In this document: piece by piece, positions 24,313 through 34,182 of the stretch | Numbering within the stretch: position 1 is the first letter of the stretch | How the letters are laid out: each line of letters begins with the position of its first letter | Assembly (NCBI RefSeq): GCF_965363235.1 | Contig: NC_134844.1 | Span: forward strand, 93,582,664 to 93,646,663 | Reading direction: 5' to 3' | Length of the DNA: 64,000 bases | DNA from: Mytilus galloprovincialis | Taxonomy: Eukaryota > Mollusca > Bivalvia > Mytilida > Mytilidae | Translations under genes and position numbers: made by a program | The notes under the pieces: model-generated | Database searches by the model: none | What the model was told of the DNA's origin: nothing | What the model saw: only the letters and a program-made list of their open reading frames with translations

Positions 24313-24800
24313 TGTACATGTAAAGAAATCACCATTTCAACTTAGAACTTGGTACACATGTAAAAAAAGATCACACAAAATTATCTAAAATAAAGGGGCA
24401 TATTATTGTGTTTTTTCTGATCTTCAAACTTAAGTTTTCTTTAATAACAAGTGCCTCTGTTCTTGTCTTTTCTTTATTCAATCACTTTGGTATCTCCATT
24501 TTTTTTAATATACTCACCACTCCTCAATCATGTGAACTTCATCAACTGCAATGCAGCACACCTTTTGCTGAAAGACTTTGCTGCGTAGTATTCTGCTCAA
24601 AACTGGAGTGAACATAGCCTCAGGATGGCTGTACAAAATCTCAATGTCCCCACTTTTAATCATTTCCATATCAGTCATTGTAACCTACAATTGAAAATAT
24701 TTAAGGGTCATCTTGAGAGGATTTACTGAATTATTGATCAGACATATTAATTGGTAAAACTTATTTCAATATACATGTACATTTGTTAGAAAAATTTGGA

Positions 24801-24993
24801 CTGAATTCAGAAATTATTGCAAAAATGTGACATGTGTGACAGGGTTGTTATCATAGTAATTTGAACTCACTTTTTAGATTTGGACATGAATGAAGCAGAA
24901 TTTTTCTCAATAACACTAAAATAAAAATCACATTTTGTTTTAAAAAGACAAAAACCAACAAAAAAACGCTTGCAATAATTTCTGATTTTACAG
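24801..24993. mobile_element. Mariner-type MITE, older copy
   Basis: Inverted ends CAGAAATTATTGC and GCAATAATTTCTGATTTTAC match the cleaner copy at 58163-58376. Followed by TA. It lies in the helicase intron. Confidence 0.65.
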
Positions 24994-25504
24994 TAAAAAA
25001 CATTTTCAACACCAGATGCACATTTCAACAAAGCTGTCTCTTCAGTAATGGCCAATGCAAAATCGATCTGAAAATCAAAACATTACAAAAGATGAAGATC
25101 TTATCAATAAAAAGTGTAGCTACAGGGATCTCCATGACCTGTTTAATGTTGGAGGTGCTCCATAGATGGTCTGTTCCTAATCCTGAATTCACTCAAACCA
25201 GATATTGTGTTGAATAGCTTTTAACATGTTTTATGAAAAATATTTACTAATTAACATTTTCTAAAATAGAAGTACCTATTCTAAAGTAACTTTGGGAGCT
25301 CATCAACTTGGACCATCTACAAATAATGTATGAAAAAAACTTGAACTGTCAAAACATGCAAGACAACTTGTAATATAAGTATAAAATAAGACTTTTGACA
25401 AACTTAGTTGTCTTATTGACAATCTGAGTTATCTTTTTTAGATAATCCAAGTAATCTTCTGACTTGTTTCTGGGCCAAATTGTCCTGCATTCTTCAGTAT
25501 CAGG

Positions 25505-26125
25505 TTTGTTTGCGCCCAATACACTTTCGCACCTCGCACATTCGAACTCTACACGTTCACGCCAAACTTTAATTCAAATTTCAGTTGAATAATTGGAAAA
25601 TCATGATTGTTGTTATAAATTATTTTGGTGTAAGTAAAACATTTAAAGATTTTAAATGAAAAACACGAAAGATAATTGTTTTTAATAACAGCTTGGTCCC
25701 TTTGATCTGAAACAACATATACAATAAAATATAGCAATACACTATTATAACTAAAAGATGATGAAATTTATTCAACACACAAAAAAAAAAACGTAGTCAG
25801 AATCTCACTTTATTTTTAAACAAGTCGATGAAATAAAGTTATAGCAATACACTTACCAAAACATGATTAAGAGTTATTCAACACAAAATAAAATGCTGTC
25901 TCACTTTATTTTGAGACAAAAACAACAAATATACATGATATAAGAATAAAATTGCCAAAACTTGATTACAAAGCTATAGTCATTAAAACACAAAACCAAT
26001 TAAAGTTTGGCATGAACATGAAGGGTGCGAAAGTGAAAGGGGCGAACATGAAGAGTGCGAAAGTGAAAGGGGGCGAACATGAGTAGGTGTGAAAGTGAAT
26101 GGGTGCGAACAGACCCGGATTCGCA
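25505..26125. repeat. Foldback repeat with GTGCGAAAGTGAAAG minisatellite
   Basis: The outer sequences CACGCCAAACTTTAATT (left) and AATTAAAGTTTGGCATG (right) are inverted copies. At 26012-26118 a ~32-bp unit (GCGAACATGAAGAGTGCGAA) repeats about four times, with its inverse at 25520-25560. Between lie two to three ~115-bp units (ATAGCAATACACT). Confidence 0.6.
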
Positions 26126-26289
26126 TTCTTCTGTCATCAAAAAAAGAATATCTTAAATCAGCATTGACAGTTATAAAATAAAAGGCATGGCAATATACAT
26201 GTACATATAAATAAGACAACTAGACAACTGTCCATACAATTGAAAGTCACAACATATTTAAAGTTAACATATTATATATATAGATAAAA

Positions 26290-26440
26290 AAACACCTAGA
26301 AACATGTATAAATCACATAAACAAACGACAACCACTGTACATCAGATTCCTGACTAAGGACAGGTGCAAATATTTGCAGCAGGATTAAACTTTTAAATGA
26401 CTATTAAAGTACATATGTACATGTATGTCCTTCAACATGG
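26290..26440 (+). repeat. R2 repeat, 3' fragment
   Basis: ACATAAACAAACGACAACC, then CAGATTCCTGACTAAGGACA match the tail of R2 (compare 46470-46560). Confidence 0.6.
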
Positions 26441-26721
26441 AGCTTCGGTTCATACCCAAAAGCAAGAATAGATGGAATAGTAACATTAAATTGTGTTTGT
26501 TAAGTTCCAATGACAGATATTCCGTACACCAGCATTAATTACATTAATTTCAGATTTTTTTTGTAATACTCACAGTTTGCGGCTTGGATTCATCGGAGTC
26601 CTCATTATCACTGTTGTAGCTGTAAGCTACAGTCCCTTGAAGATTAACAAAGGAAGCCCGGATACCTTTTTCTTTCAGGGTCATCACTTGGTCCTGCATA
26701 ATGGAAGTCAGTGGACAAGTA

Positions 26722-26822
26722 CTATATATACCATGGTTTTTACGAGTTAACATATTTAAACAAACGAATCCGAAGGATGAGTTTGTTTAAATATGTTAAT
26801 GAGTAAGACACATGGTATATAA
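26722..26822. repeat. ~100-bp palindrome at the splice acceptor of helicase exon 2
   Basis: TTAACATATTTAAACAAAC is answered by GTTTGTTTAAATATGTTAA, with ATACCATG and CATGGTAT at the outer ends and ATCC-GAA-GGAT at the turn. The acceptor of exon 26574-26721 lies at its edge. Confidence 0.65.
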
Positions 26823-27306
26823 AATTTGTAATATAAATAAAATGATTGACAGCTTCAAGACCTTCAACTAATATTGGAAATTGATCACGTTACAGTTTTA
26901 TCCAATGAAATGGAAGCTCGCGCAAGTCACTTTTGCGCTTCGTGTAAGTCACTTTTGCGCTTCGTGTATGATCGTCTGTGTACTTCATGCAATAGAACCC
27001 CTGAATTTGCAGAAAGTAAAGAAAATGTCGGATTTTCCCTGATTTGTTTTTAGTTTTGCGCCCCGTGTATGATTGTAGGCGCAGGTAATTTCATAATGTC
27101 ATCAGACTGAGGTAAACAAAAATGTCGGATTCCAGCGACAAGGATTAAATAATTATTCTAATGACGGTAAGAATTGTTTTTTTTTTTTTTTCAATGTATC
27201 ATACAAATTAATCATATTTTACAGAATATTCATCTAGTAATTGAAAAATGCTTCTCTTCCGTTATTTTATTAGATTATTTATTAAAACACAATTTTAATG
27301 ATAAAA

Positions 27307-27420
27307 TAATAACAGTGGAGGATCCAGGGGCGTAGATAGTGTACGTCCCCTAATCATGTTTTTTCACAGATATTTGTAGCCGATATTTATTCCTTTTTGT
27401 ATAGGTACCCCCCTTTTTAA
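27307..27420 (+). repeat. GGCGGATCC MITE, partial or degraded copy
   Basis: CAGTGGAGGATCCAGGGGCG matches the left end of the family. No right end was found, so the end given is a guess. Confidence 0.35.
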
Positions 27421-27684
27421 ATCGAATTTAAATTGAATTTTCGCAAAGGAAATGATAGTGTTACATTTATTTTTTTCAAAACTGAAAAAAGAAACATTTA
27501 GTAATTGTTTCCAAAATGAAGGGAATTCGTAACAATTCTATGTAGTTTGAAAAGGGTTTCTTGAAATGTGGTACACATAATTTATTGCTTTTTCTTATAA
27601 AATGAAAACAAATGAAGATCTTGACCTTTTAGTACGTTTTACAGTTTCCTAAATATTTTAGAGGCGGATACATTTGAAAAAAAA

Positions 27685-27753
27685 AAAGGTGGAGCTTCAG
27701 CCATGGAATAACATGAAAATGAATATGTTATACCATGGCTGAAGCTCCGCCTT
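27685..27753. repeat. 28-bp-stem hairpin
   Basis: GGTGGAGCTTCAGCCATGG is answered by CCATGGCTGAAGCTCCGCC with ATAACAT/ATGTTAT inside, leaving a loop of about 8 bases. It lies in the helicase intron; function unknown. Confidence 0.75.
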
Positions 27754-28134
27754 TTTTCCTTTGGATTCTAGTCGAGTTGCATATTTAATTAAGTATGGTA
27801 CAACATAAATTTGCATATAATATACCATGGTTTTCCCTCACCACACTTTTTAAGCAAATTATTTCATAAAAACATCAAATGAAAAAATCCAATGTATGTT
27901 ACAAATAACTATAACTATCATAGTTTCATCTTTCATAAGGACCCATGGCAGCATTTGAAAGATCAGACTTTTCCCGTAACCAGTCGGTAGAATGCTGATA
28001 CAATCATTCCCAAGATCTAAAGCCTGTAACGTTTCTATCTGTTTGTCTTTTAATGGATACGTTATCTTGAGTTATTGTACTGCATAGCGAGAATGGCCGA
28101 GTAGTTACGATTGAAAACGAGACACTGAATAACG

Positions 28135-28430
28135 GTATTAGGACAAGTCGGACCAAGAAAACTCGGACCAGCTTTAAAGAAACTCGGATAAGATTGACAG
28201 GCAAATCGGACCAGTTTGAAACACCGATTGGGCCGATTTAAAGGTGATTCATAACCTTTTCTAAAACAACTAGGAGCATTGGGAAACACTGATTGGGTCC
28301 ATTTTGAGAACGCTAAACGGCTTCTGAGTGGTTGATTCAAGGGGAGGGGGGGGGGGGGGGGGGGGTGCTAAACGGCGGAAACGGAAAACTGAACGGAAAC
28401 GGAAACGGAAACAAACATTTATAGACGGAA
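28135..28430 (+). repeat. CGGAAACGG inverted arm, left
   Basis: It holds GGACAAGTCGGACC, repeated CGGACCAG/CGGATAAG motifs, a run of more than 20 G at about 28341-28367 and GAAACGGAAACGGAAACGG. The reverse complement of this pattern is at 31215-31400. Confidence 0.5.
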
Positions 28431-28599
28431 TTTAAGGGTTGAAAAAATAAAGAACTATGAATATCAATAGATCTTGCCTTGCTGGTAATTTTTGCTATTT
28501 GAAGTTTCTATCTATTTATCATTAGGGCACTCTATTTCAATATAACAGGCGAACATGCGAGTGAGAAAATTCGTCATAGAAGGTCGATTACTCCTATTT

Positions 28600-28770
28600 A
28601 TAAGAAGTCATGAGAATGAAAACGGGGAATTTGGAAAAAAGGCAACAGCCCGACCAAACACACACACAAAAGACTAACAAAGGCCAGAGGTTTCTGACTT
28701 GGGACAAGCGCAAAATGCAGCGGCGTTAAAGATGTTTTGTGGGGTCCCAACCTCCCCTATACCTCTAGCC
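28600..28770 (+). repeat. Bivalve-type repeat fragment
   Basis: ACAAAGGCCAGAGG, TCTGACTTGGGACAAGCGC and GGTCCCAACCTCCCC belong to the same family as 18150-18475, in the opposite orientation. Confidence 0.55.
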
Positions 28771-29290
28771 AATGTAGAATAAACTACATATGATGTATTT
28801 AATATATAAATATATATAAATGTACTTTAATCATTCTAATCATTTTCTGTGCTTTATTTTGTAATTCATTTGATTGTATAGCTCAAATTTTGGCTAATAT
28901 TTAATAAAATTATCTATCTATCTATGAAGCAATACACACAGTAAATCTCATTTTAAAAGAAGTCCGAGAACGATGTCAGATTAAACATGTTTTTCACATC
29001 AGGTTTTCGTTATTCATAGCGTTTTTTAAAAGACAGCACTTGCATGTTATCCCTATGTTTTAATTTTAGCTATGTCGGCTAACTTGGCCGACAGGCAGGG
29101 TTATCCAATACAGTTTTTAAACTAGATACACCAATGGTAATTGTTGCAAAGTTTAACCGAGACTATCAGGCGACTCCATAAAAGACGCGGCAATAACATT
29201 TGGCCCAGTAGTTTCAGAGACTGCGAAGTTTTGTAAAAGTTAACAAAGCAAAATCGGACGACGAACGCCAAGTGACGAGAAAAGCTCACT
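28771..29290. other. Spacer, nothing recognised
   Basis: No exon, structured repeat or RNA gene is apparent here. Confidence 0.4.
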
Positions 29291-29299
29291 TAGCATAAA

Positions 29300-29500
29300 A
29301 AAAATGATCGAAAAACAAATATGTAACGCATAAACAAACGACAACCACTGAATTACTGCAGGCTGCCTGTCTTTTGTACATAAATAAGGCCGTTAGTTTT
29401 CTCGTTTGAATTGTTTAAAATTGTCATTTCGGGACCTTTTATAGCTGACTATGTGGTATGGGTTTTGCTCATTGTTGAAGGCCGTACGCAAGCAAAGAGT
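29300..29500. repeat. Two R2 fragments head to head
   Basis: 29310-29370 reads as the R2 tail on +, while 29385-29490 (CCTTTTATAGCTGACTATG, GTTGAAGGCCGTACG) reads as R2 on -. They sit back to back. Confidence 0.6.
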
Positions 29501-29889
29501 CGTGGTAAATTGAACAACCTCAAACAGGTCCAACATGCCGTTGATTCTTGGGGATCTCAAGGAACTGTTCTAGGTCAGGTCTTATTTAGTAATACTATCA
29601 GTGATATCTTGGAAAATCGGGTCAGGTGTTATTTAGTAAATGGTATCAGTGATATCTAGGAAAATCGTGTGTATGGCCAGTAGAAACATCCAAACGATCA
29701 GATGCGTAGCGTGAAATAAAGTATCATTTCCGTCATAAAAAAATAACAGAACAGAATGAGTTTTCAGTTTTCTTGACATAGAACCAAAATCAATAAAGAC
29801 TACCAATATAAATAAAAGTTCTTTTCAAATTTCAATATTACTTTTGTGTGAATGTATATGAATACATGTCTATGTTAACAGGCGTCACA

Positions 29890-30120
29890 TGTGAAGCTGG
29901 ATCTATTTACCCTTCCGGAGCAGCTGAGATCACCCCAAGTTTTTGGTGGGGTTCATGTTGCTCAGCCTTTAGTTTATATGTTGCATTTTGTATACAATTA
30001 ATTGTATGTCTGTTTGTCTTTTGGTCTTTTTGACCTTTTTTCTTTTTTAGTCATGGCTTTGACGGTTTGTTTTCGACTTCTGAGCTTGAATAACCCTTTG
30101 GTATTTTTCGCCTATCTTTG
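29890..30120 (+). repeat. Low-complexity interspersed repeat
   Basis: TTCCGGAGCAGCTGAGATCACC, then TTTTTGGTGGGGTTCATG and TTTTAGTCATGGC are a phrase I associate with a very common mussel repeat tail. A related stretch is at 32580-32780. No protein is recognised. Confidence 0.45.
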
Positions 30121-30805
30121 TATGTTTTCTACTATAGTAAAACAGCATACCGAATAAGGGACACTATTTACAATTGTAATATTATGAAACAAAAGTCACG
30201 GCTGTTTGAGAGGAACTGAATTTTCAGAGTAGAATTAAGAAGCATGATATTTAAAGCAGCGTGGACAATTTGATTTTGAAAACCTTAGGACATAACTACG
30301 ACTAACTTGGCGAGGACACTGTGCAAATCGTATATATCCATGTAAGCTTCTAATTGTTAGCCACTTTTTGCACATTAATTCGTATTTATTGATTTAAATT
30401 CAAGAAGATATAATGCTTTTCCTATGTAAATACCAAACAGCATACTTCAAAATTGCAAGGATTTACTATACAAATCCTTGAGTATTGTAAAAGAGCGAGA
30501 AAGGCTTTGTGTAGTGAGAGATTTTGTCATGTTTTTCTTAAAAATAAAGTACATACAAGTTTCTATTCTAGTTCCCTGGTTTCCATATCGGATTTTGTCC
30601 ATACACCATTGTCCTGTTTCTTTATTGTTTCCTTTCCCGCATTATACAAGAAAAGATTCAACGAAAATCACCAGTGCAGAACAACCCAGCTCAAGCTAGC
30701 AGCCACTTGCAGAACAACGCAACAAGATACACCACATCACTAATCTTGAATCAAGGCAATTAAAAAAGAAGCACAAAAAAAGATGCAAAGGATTTATTAG
30801 GCTTA

Positions 30806-30893
30806 TTTATTAAAAGTTTATTTCTTATTTCTTAAAAGTTTATTACTTATTTCTTAAAAGTTTATTACTTATTTCTTAAAAGTTTATTACTTT
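30806..30893 (+). repeat. 22-bp AT-rich minisatellite
   Basis: The unit AAAAGTTTATTACTTATTTC repeats about four times. Confidence 0.85.
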
Positions 30894-31214
30894 ACAACCT
30901 ATAAGAATCGAGGCCGATGTAAATCTTTGTTAAGGCCTATAGAATATTTTTTGGTGTTGTTGGGTTGCTATTGACATTGATCAAACTTATAAAAAAAAAA
31001 GAAAAGTCGAACAGACTATCCTGAATCGCACGAACGATTACACATGACCTTATCAAATATTTCAAAAACATACTGTAGTCTCATCATCTGGTAATTATTT
31101 CAATACTTTTTGCTTTAAAATCTTTTATTTTAAATTTATTCCTCTGGGTTTTTTTTCCTTTTGAACATGTGTATACTATATAAAACATGACTATGTAGAT
31201 AAAATAACCAAAAA

Positions 31215-31400
31215 AGAAAAGATGTTAATTCTTCCTGTTTCCGTTTTCCGTTCCGTATTCCGTTCCGTTTTCCGTTTCCGCCGTTTAGCAACACCCGGTA
31301 CGTACGACCCGGCACACCGTTTCATTGATCCGATTCGTCTTTTAAACAAGTGTGATTTGTCTTTAAAAAAATAATCCGACTTGTCTTAAAATGATTTTGA
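31215..31400 (-). repeat. CGGAAACGG inverted arm, right
   Basis: GTTTCCGTTTTCCGTTCCG, CCGCCGTTTAGCAACACC and ATCCGACTTGTCTTAAAA mirror 28135-28430 imperfectly. The two arms enclose about 2.8 kb. Confidence 0.5.
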
Positions 31401-31744
31401 AAAACTGTCAATGCTTTATACATAAATGTCTATACAGCTACTAAACCACTCTTGAAACGTTCCCTCTTACACGGAACGAACACGCGAATGGAATGAAATG
31501 AGAACAAACGAGTTAAATCAGTCAGAATCGTGTATCTCCACTCATTTCGTTTATTACATGTACATAAATTATTGTTATTAATTATTATATTATTAATCAG
31601 TATTATAAAAAGATATGCCAAACGGAACCATTGATTCACTAGATTTGACAATGAATATTGACTGATTGCTGCAATTCCCCCAACAGGAGGATCTTTTACT
31701 TTGCCACCTTCGTGAGTGAGGGTCTGGAATTGGGGGATCATTAG

Positions 31745-32455
31745 AAACAGGCAAACGGTATCATCTGACTGGAACCACGCAAACCGCGTCACACCTGTAT
31801 TATAAAAGGGGGTAAACATAACCCTATATCCCTAACATGTATAGCTTGCAAGTTACTTGAACCTACTCTTGCAAGCAGCATGATGCAACATCTAGAAATC
31901 AATAACACACTTTATAAATTACAACATGGATTTAGGGCAAAGCGATCATGTGAGTCCAAGTTATCTCGCTGATTCATGAATTATCACAAAAAAATGACAA
32001 GAACATACAAACAGATCTCATAATCATGGATTTTGCTAATTTAACAGCTTTTGACAAAGCACCACACAAAAGATTACTATACAAAATGAAATACTTTGGC
32101 ATATAAGAACAAATCATAAACTGGGTCGAATCCTTTCTTTCAAACAGAACTAGAACAGTACTTTTAGAAAACATGACTTTGACATCTTCAAAAATACCAG
32201 TCATATCGGGTGTCCCACAGGGTACATTGCTAGGACCTATACTTTTCCTTATTTACATAAATGACCTTCCAGAATACATCCAAAATAGCAACATCAGACT
32301 CTTCGCAGATGACGGTATAATTTACAGTCAAATTAAATTTCAAACGACTGCATCAAACTTCAAACCATTAAAGACTGGGACAAATTATCCTCCGACATAA
32401 CTTAAAACACCACTACAAAAAACCTTCAAGGATATACCAACTCACGATGTGCTCC
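31745..32455 (+). mobile_element. LINE (non-LTR) reverse transcriptase fragment, decayed
   Basis: Read in pieces, it encodes SDWNHAN, PISLTCIACKLLE, LQHGFRAKRS, FDKAPHKRLLYKMKYFGI, then an open piece at 32173-32400 with [19 protein letters not shown] and [10 protein letters not shown], the RT core with a variant FADD box. Several stops and shifts (for example after KMKYFGI) show a dead, 5'-truncated copy. The class looks Jockey/CR1-like, from the GVPQG and FADD style. A CAGGG-ended transposon begins immediately after it. Confidence 0.7.
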
Positions 32456-33346
32456 CAGGGCCGTAACTACATTGAGGCAAATGAGGCAAATGCCTTATGT
32501 TAGAAATTTCAACACAAAAAAAAAAATGAAACAAAAGATTGTCTTAATATCAAATTGTTTTCACAGAAAGTGTCTAGCAAGAAGCAAGTTCTCTTCACTC
32601 TCTGGTGTCGCCCATGCATGTTTTTCGTGATCCATGTTGCTATTTTTCTTTTAGTTTTCAGAGTTGATGGTCTATTGTTTGTACTTCTGTGTCCCGGGTA
32701 CCGGTCTTTTGTCTTTTGTTCAGTTATTGTTCTACTTTGTGACTAAAGTCTGAGTGTTGATTTTCATTTGTAAACGTGTGGTTTTGCAATGTGTCATGCC
32801 CACCGATGTTCAGATATTGTCCGAGAAAATATTTTAAGATTATACGATGCTACAAGACACAGAAAAAATGGTCGTTCCTGCATGGAGAATTGAACTTGAT
32901 ATCAAAGGATACAAAACTGTCTTTTTTTGGTAGATAAAACTAGATAGCTGACATGGTTTGAATTAAAGTAAGCTCACCAATTTCCCGGTATAAAATAATT
33001 TGAAAAAAAACAATAAAGTATTGCCATATGACCTTTTACATTGAAGGGTTACACTTGCATTAAATCATGTTCAGAACCTTAAACAGAAAATAAAGGAATA
33101 TGGAGTAAAAGTGCATGATACCTAATCGCACACAAAGTCAATGCACAGAAAAAATACTAATGATCCATGGTTGCTGGAGGGTCTTCAACAATAAAAGAAT
33201 CATTAATACCGTAAAACAGGGTCAAGATGGCCCTTAGTGTCGACTTAAGCAGTACTAGTACTTAAAGTACAATTTGTACTGCACTGTCACTAAATTTAAA
33301 TCTAGTCATAAAAAATCACCAAAGTCTAAGCACAATACAAGACAAG

Positions 33347-33376
33347 AACAGACAGACAGACAGACAGACAGACAGA
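33347..33376 (+). repeat. ACAG microsatellite
   Basis: About seven ACAG units in a row. Confidence 0.95.
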
Positions 33377-33774
33377 TCCGGTATTAATAAACTTTAACTT
33401 TATTGAAAAGCACTTTACGCCCATATGGGCCAATGGCTTAAACATGATACATAATATACAGTTTACATATATAAAGGAATGAAAATTAACAATGCAGATG
33501 TTCCAGACCGTATGAGTATTTGGACCGTACGCGTACGGTCTGGACCGTATGCGTACTTTTACAAAATACGCATACGGTCGGACCGTACGCGTACGGTCTG
33601 ATTAATATTAAGAAGTTGGTCAAGTTTATTAGATACAAATGTATATAACAGATCAACATATCTTATATCTCAAATTAATATAAAAAGTGCAATAGTATGT
33701 GACGGGATTGCTTTCCTTAGAAAAACTTAGTAGATACTTAGTCAGCCGTAAGCGGTTGAGCTAGGGAAGTACTT

Positions 33775-33845
33775 CTTTAGCTCAGTCGGTTAGCGCGCTG
33801 CCTTGTAACACAGAGGTACCGGGTTCGAGTCGCGGTGGAGACAAG
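33775..33845 (+). promoter_or_regulatory. tRNA-Thr(TGT)-like pol III promoter in left LTR
   Basis: TTAGCTCAGTCGGTTAGC fits box A and the D-arm, CCTTGTAACA gives a TGT anticodon position, and GGGTTCGAGTC fits box B and the T-arm. The acceptor stem pairs poorly, so it is tRNA-derived and not a working tRNA gene. Confidence 0.6.
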
Positions 33846-34079
33846 CAATTTTGTAATGAAATTAGTGCTCTCCGGTTACATTGGCGCCCAACAATAATAA
33901 CCCACGGTTAGAAGAATTACCTAGCCAGGTTAAAATATAAATATAAAAGAAGATGAAGATATCATCATTATAGAGTATAATGACTCTTGAGGTGGGGGAA
34001 GTGTGACGGGATTGCTTCCCTTAGAAAAACTTAGTAGATACTTAGTCAGCCGTAAGCGGTTGAGCTAGGGAAGTACTTC

Positions 34080-34182
34080 TTTAGCTCAGTCGGTTAGCGC
34101 AATGCCTTGTTAATAAAGATAAAAAAAAAGCGCGCTGCCTTGTAACACAGAGGTACCGGGTTCGAGTCCCGGTGGAGACAAG
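34080..34182 (+). promoter_or_regulatory. tRNA-like pol III promoter in right LTR
   Basis: Same boxes as the left LTR, with a perfect T-arm (CCGGGTTCGAGTCCCGG) and a wider gap between boxes A and B. Confidence 0.55.

Larger units (their letters stand above)
22404..28070 (-). pseudogene. RecQ-like DNA helicase gene, spliced, decayed (AcademH-like transposon candidate)
   Basis: Exons in transcript order: about 28070-27930 (DKQIETLQALDLGNDC, Walker A LPTGYGKSLIFQMLP), 26721-26574 (motif Ia CPLTSIMQDQVMTLKEKG), 24684-24518 (motif II AVDEVHMIEEW) and 23204-22404 (TATATP, NPDRPN, ATVALGMGLDAPAI, QEVGRAGRKG, then a Cys-rich end CLRLQLLQYFGF ... HECC). The junctions 26574/24684 (phase 0) and 24518/23204 (split TGG codon) fit well; the first junction is not resolved. 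The last exon carries an in-frame TAG at 23075-23077 and a frame change near 22950, so this copy is not intact. SF2 RecQ helicases unwind DNA 3' to 5'. It converges on the DUF6589 gene about 780 bp away. RecQ-like helicases of this kind are, from memory, carried by AcademH transposons of animals and fungi; a decayed host RecQ paralogue is the alternative. Confidence 0.75.

Noticed and set aside
33770-33850. A tRNA-Thr gene
   Set aside because: The acceptor stem does not pair and the same sequence is repeated within flanking LTR-like repeats; it is tRNA-derived, not a tRNA gene.
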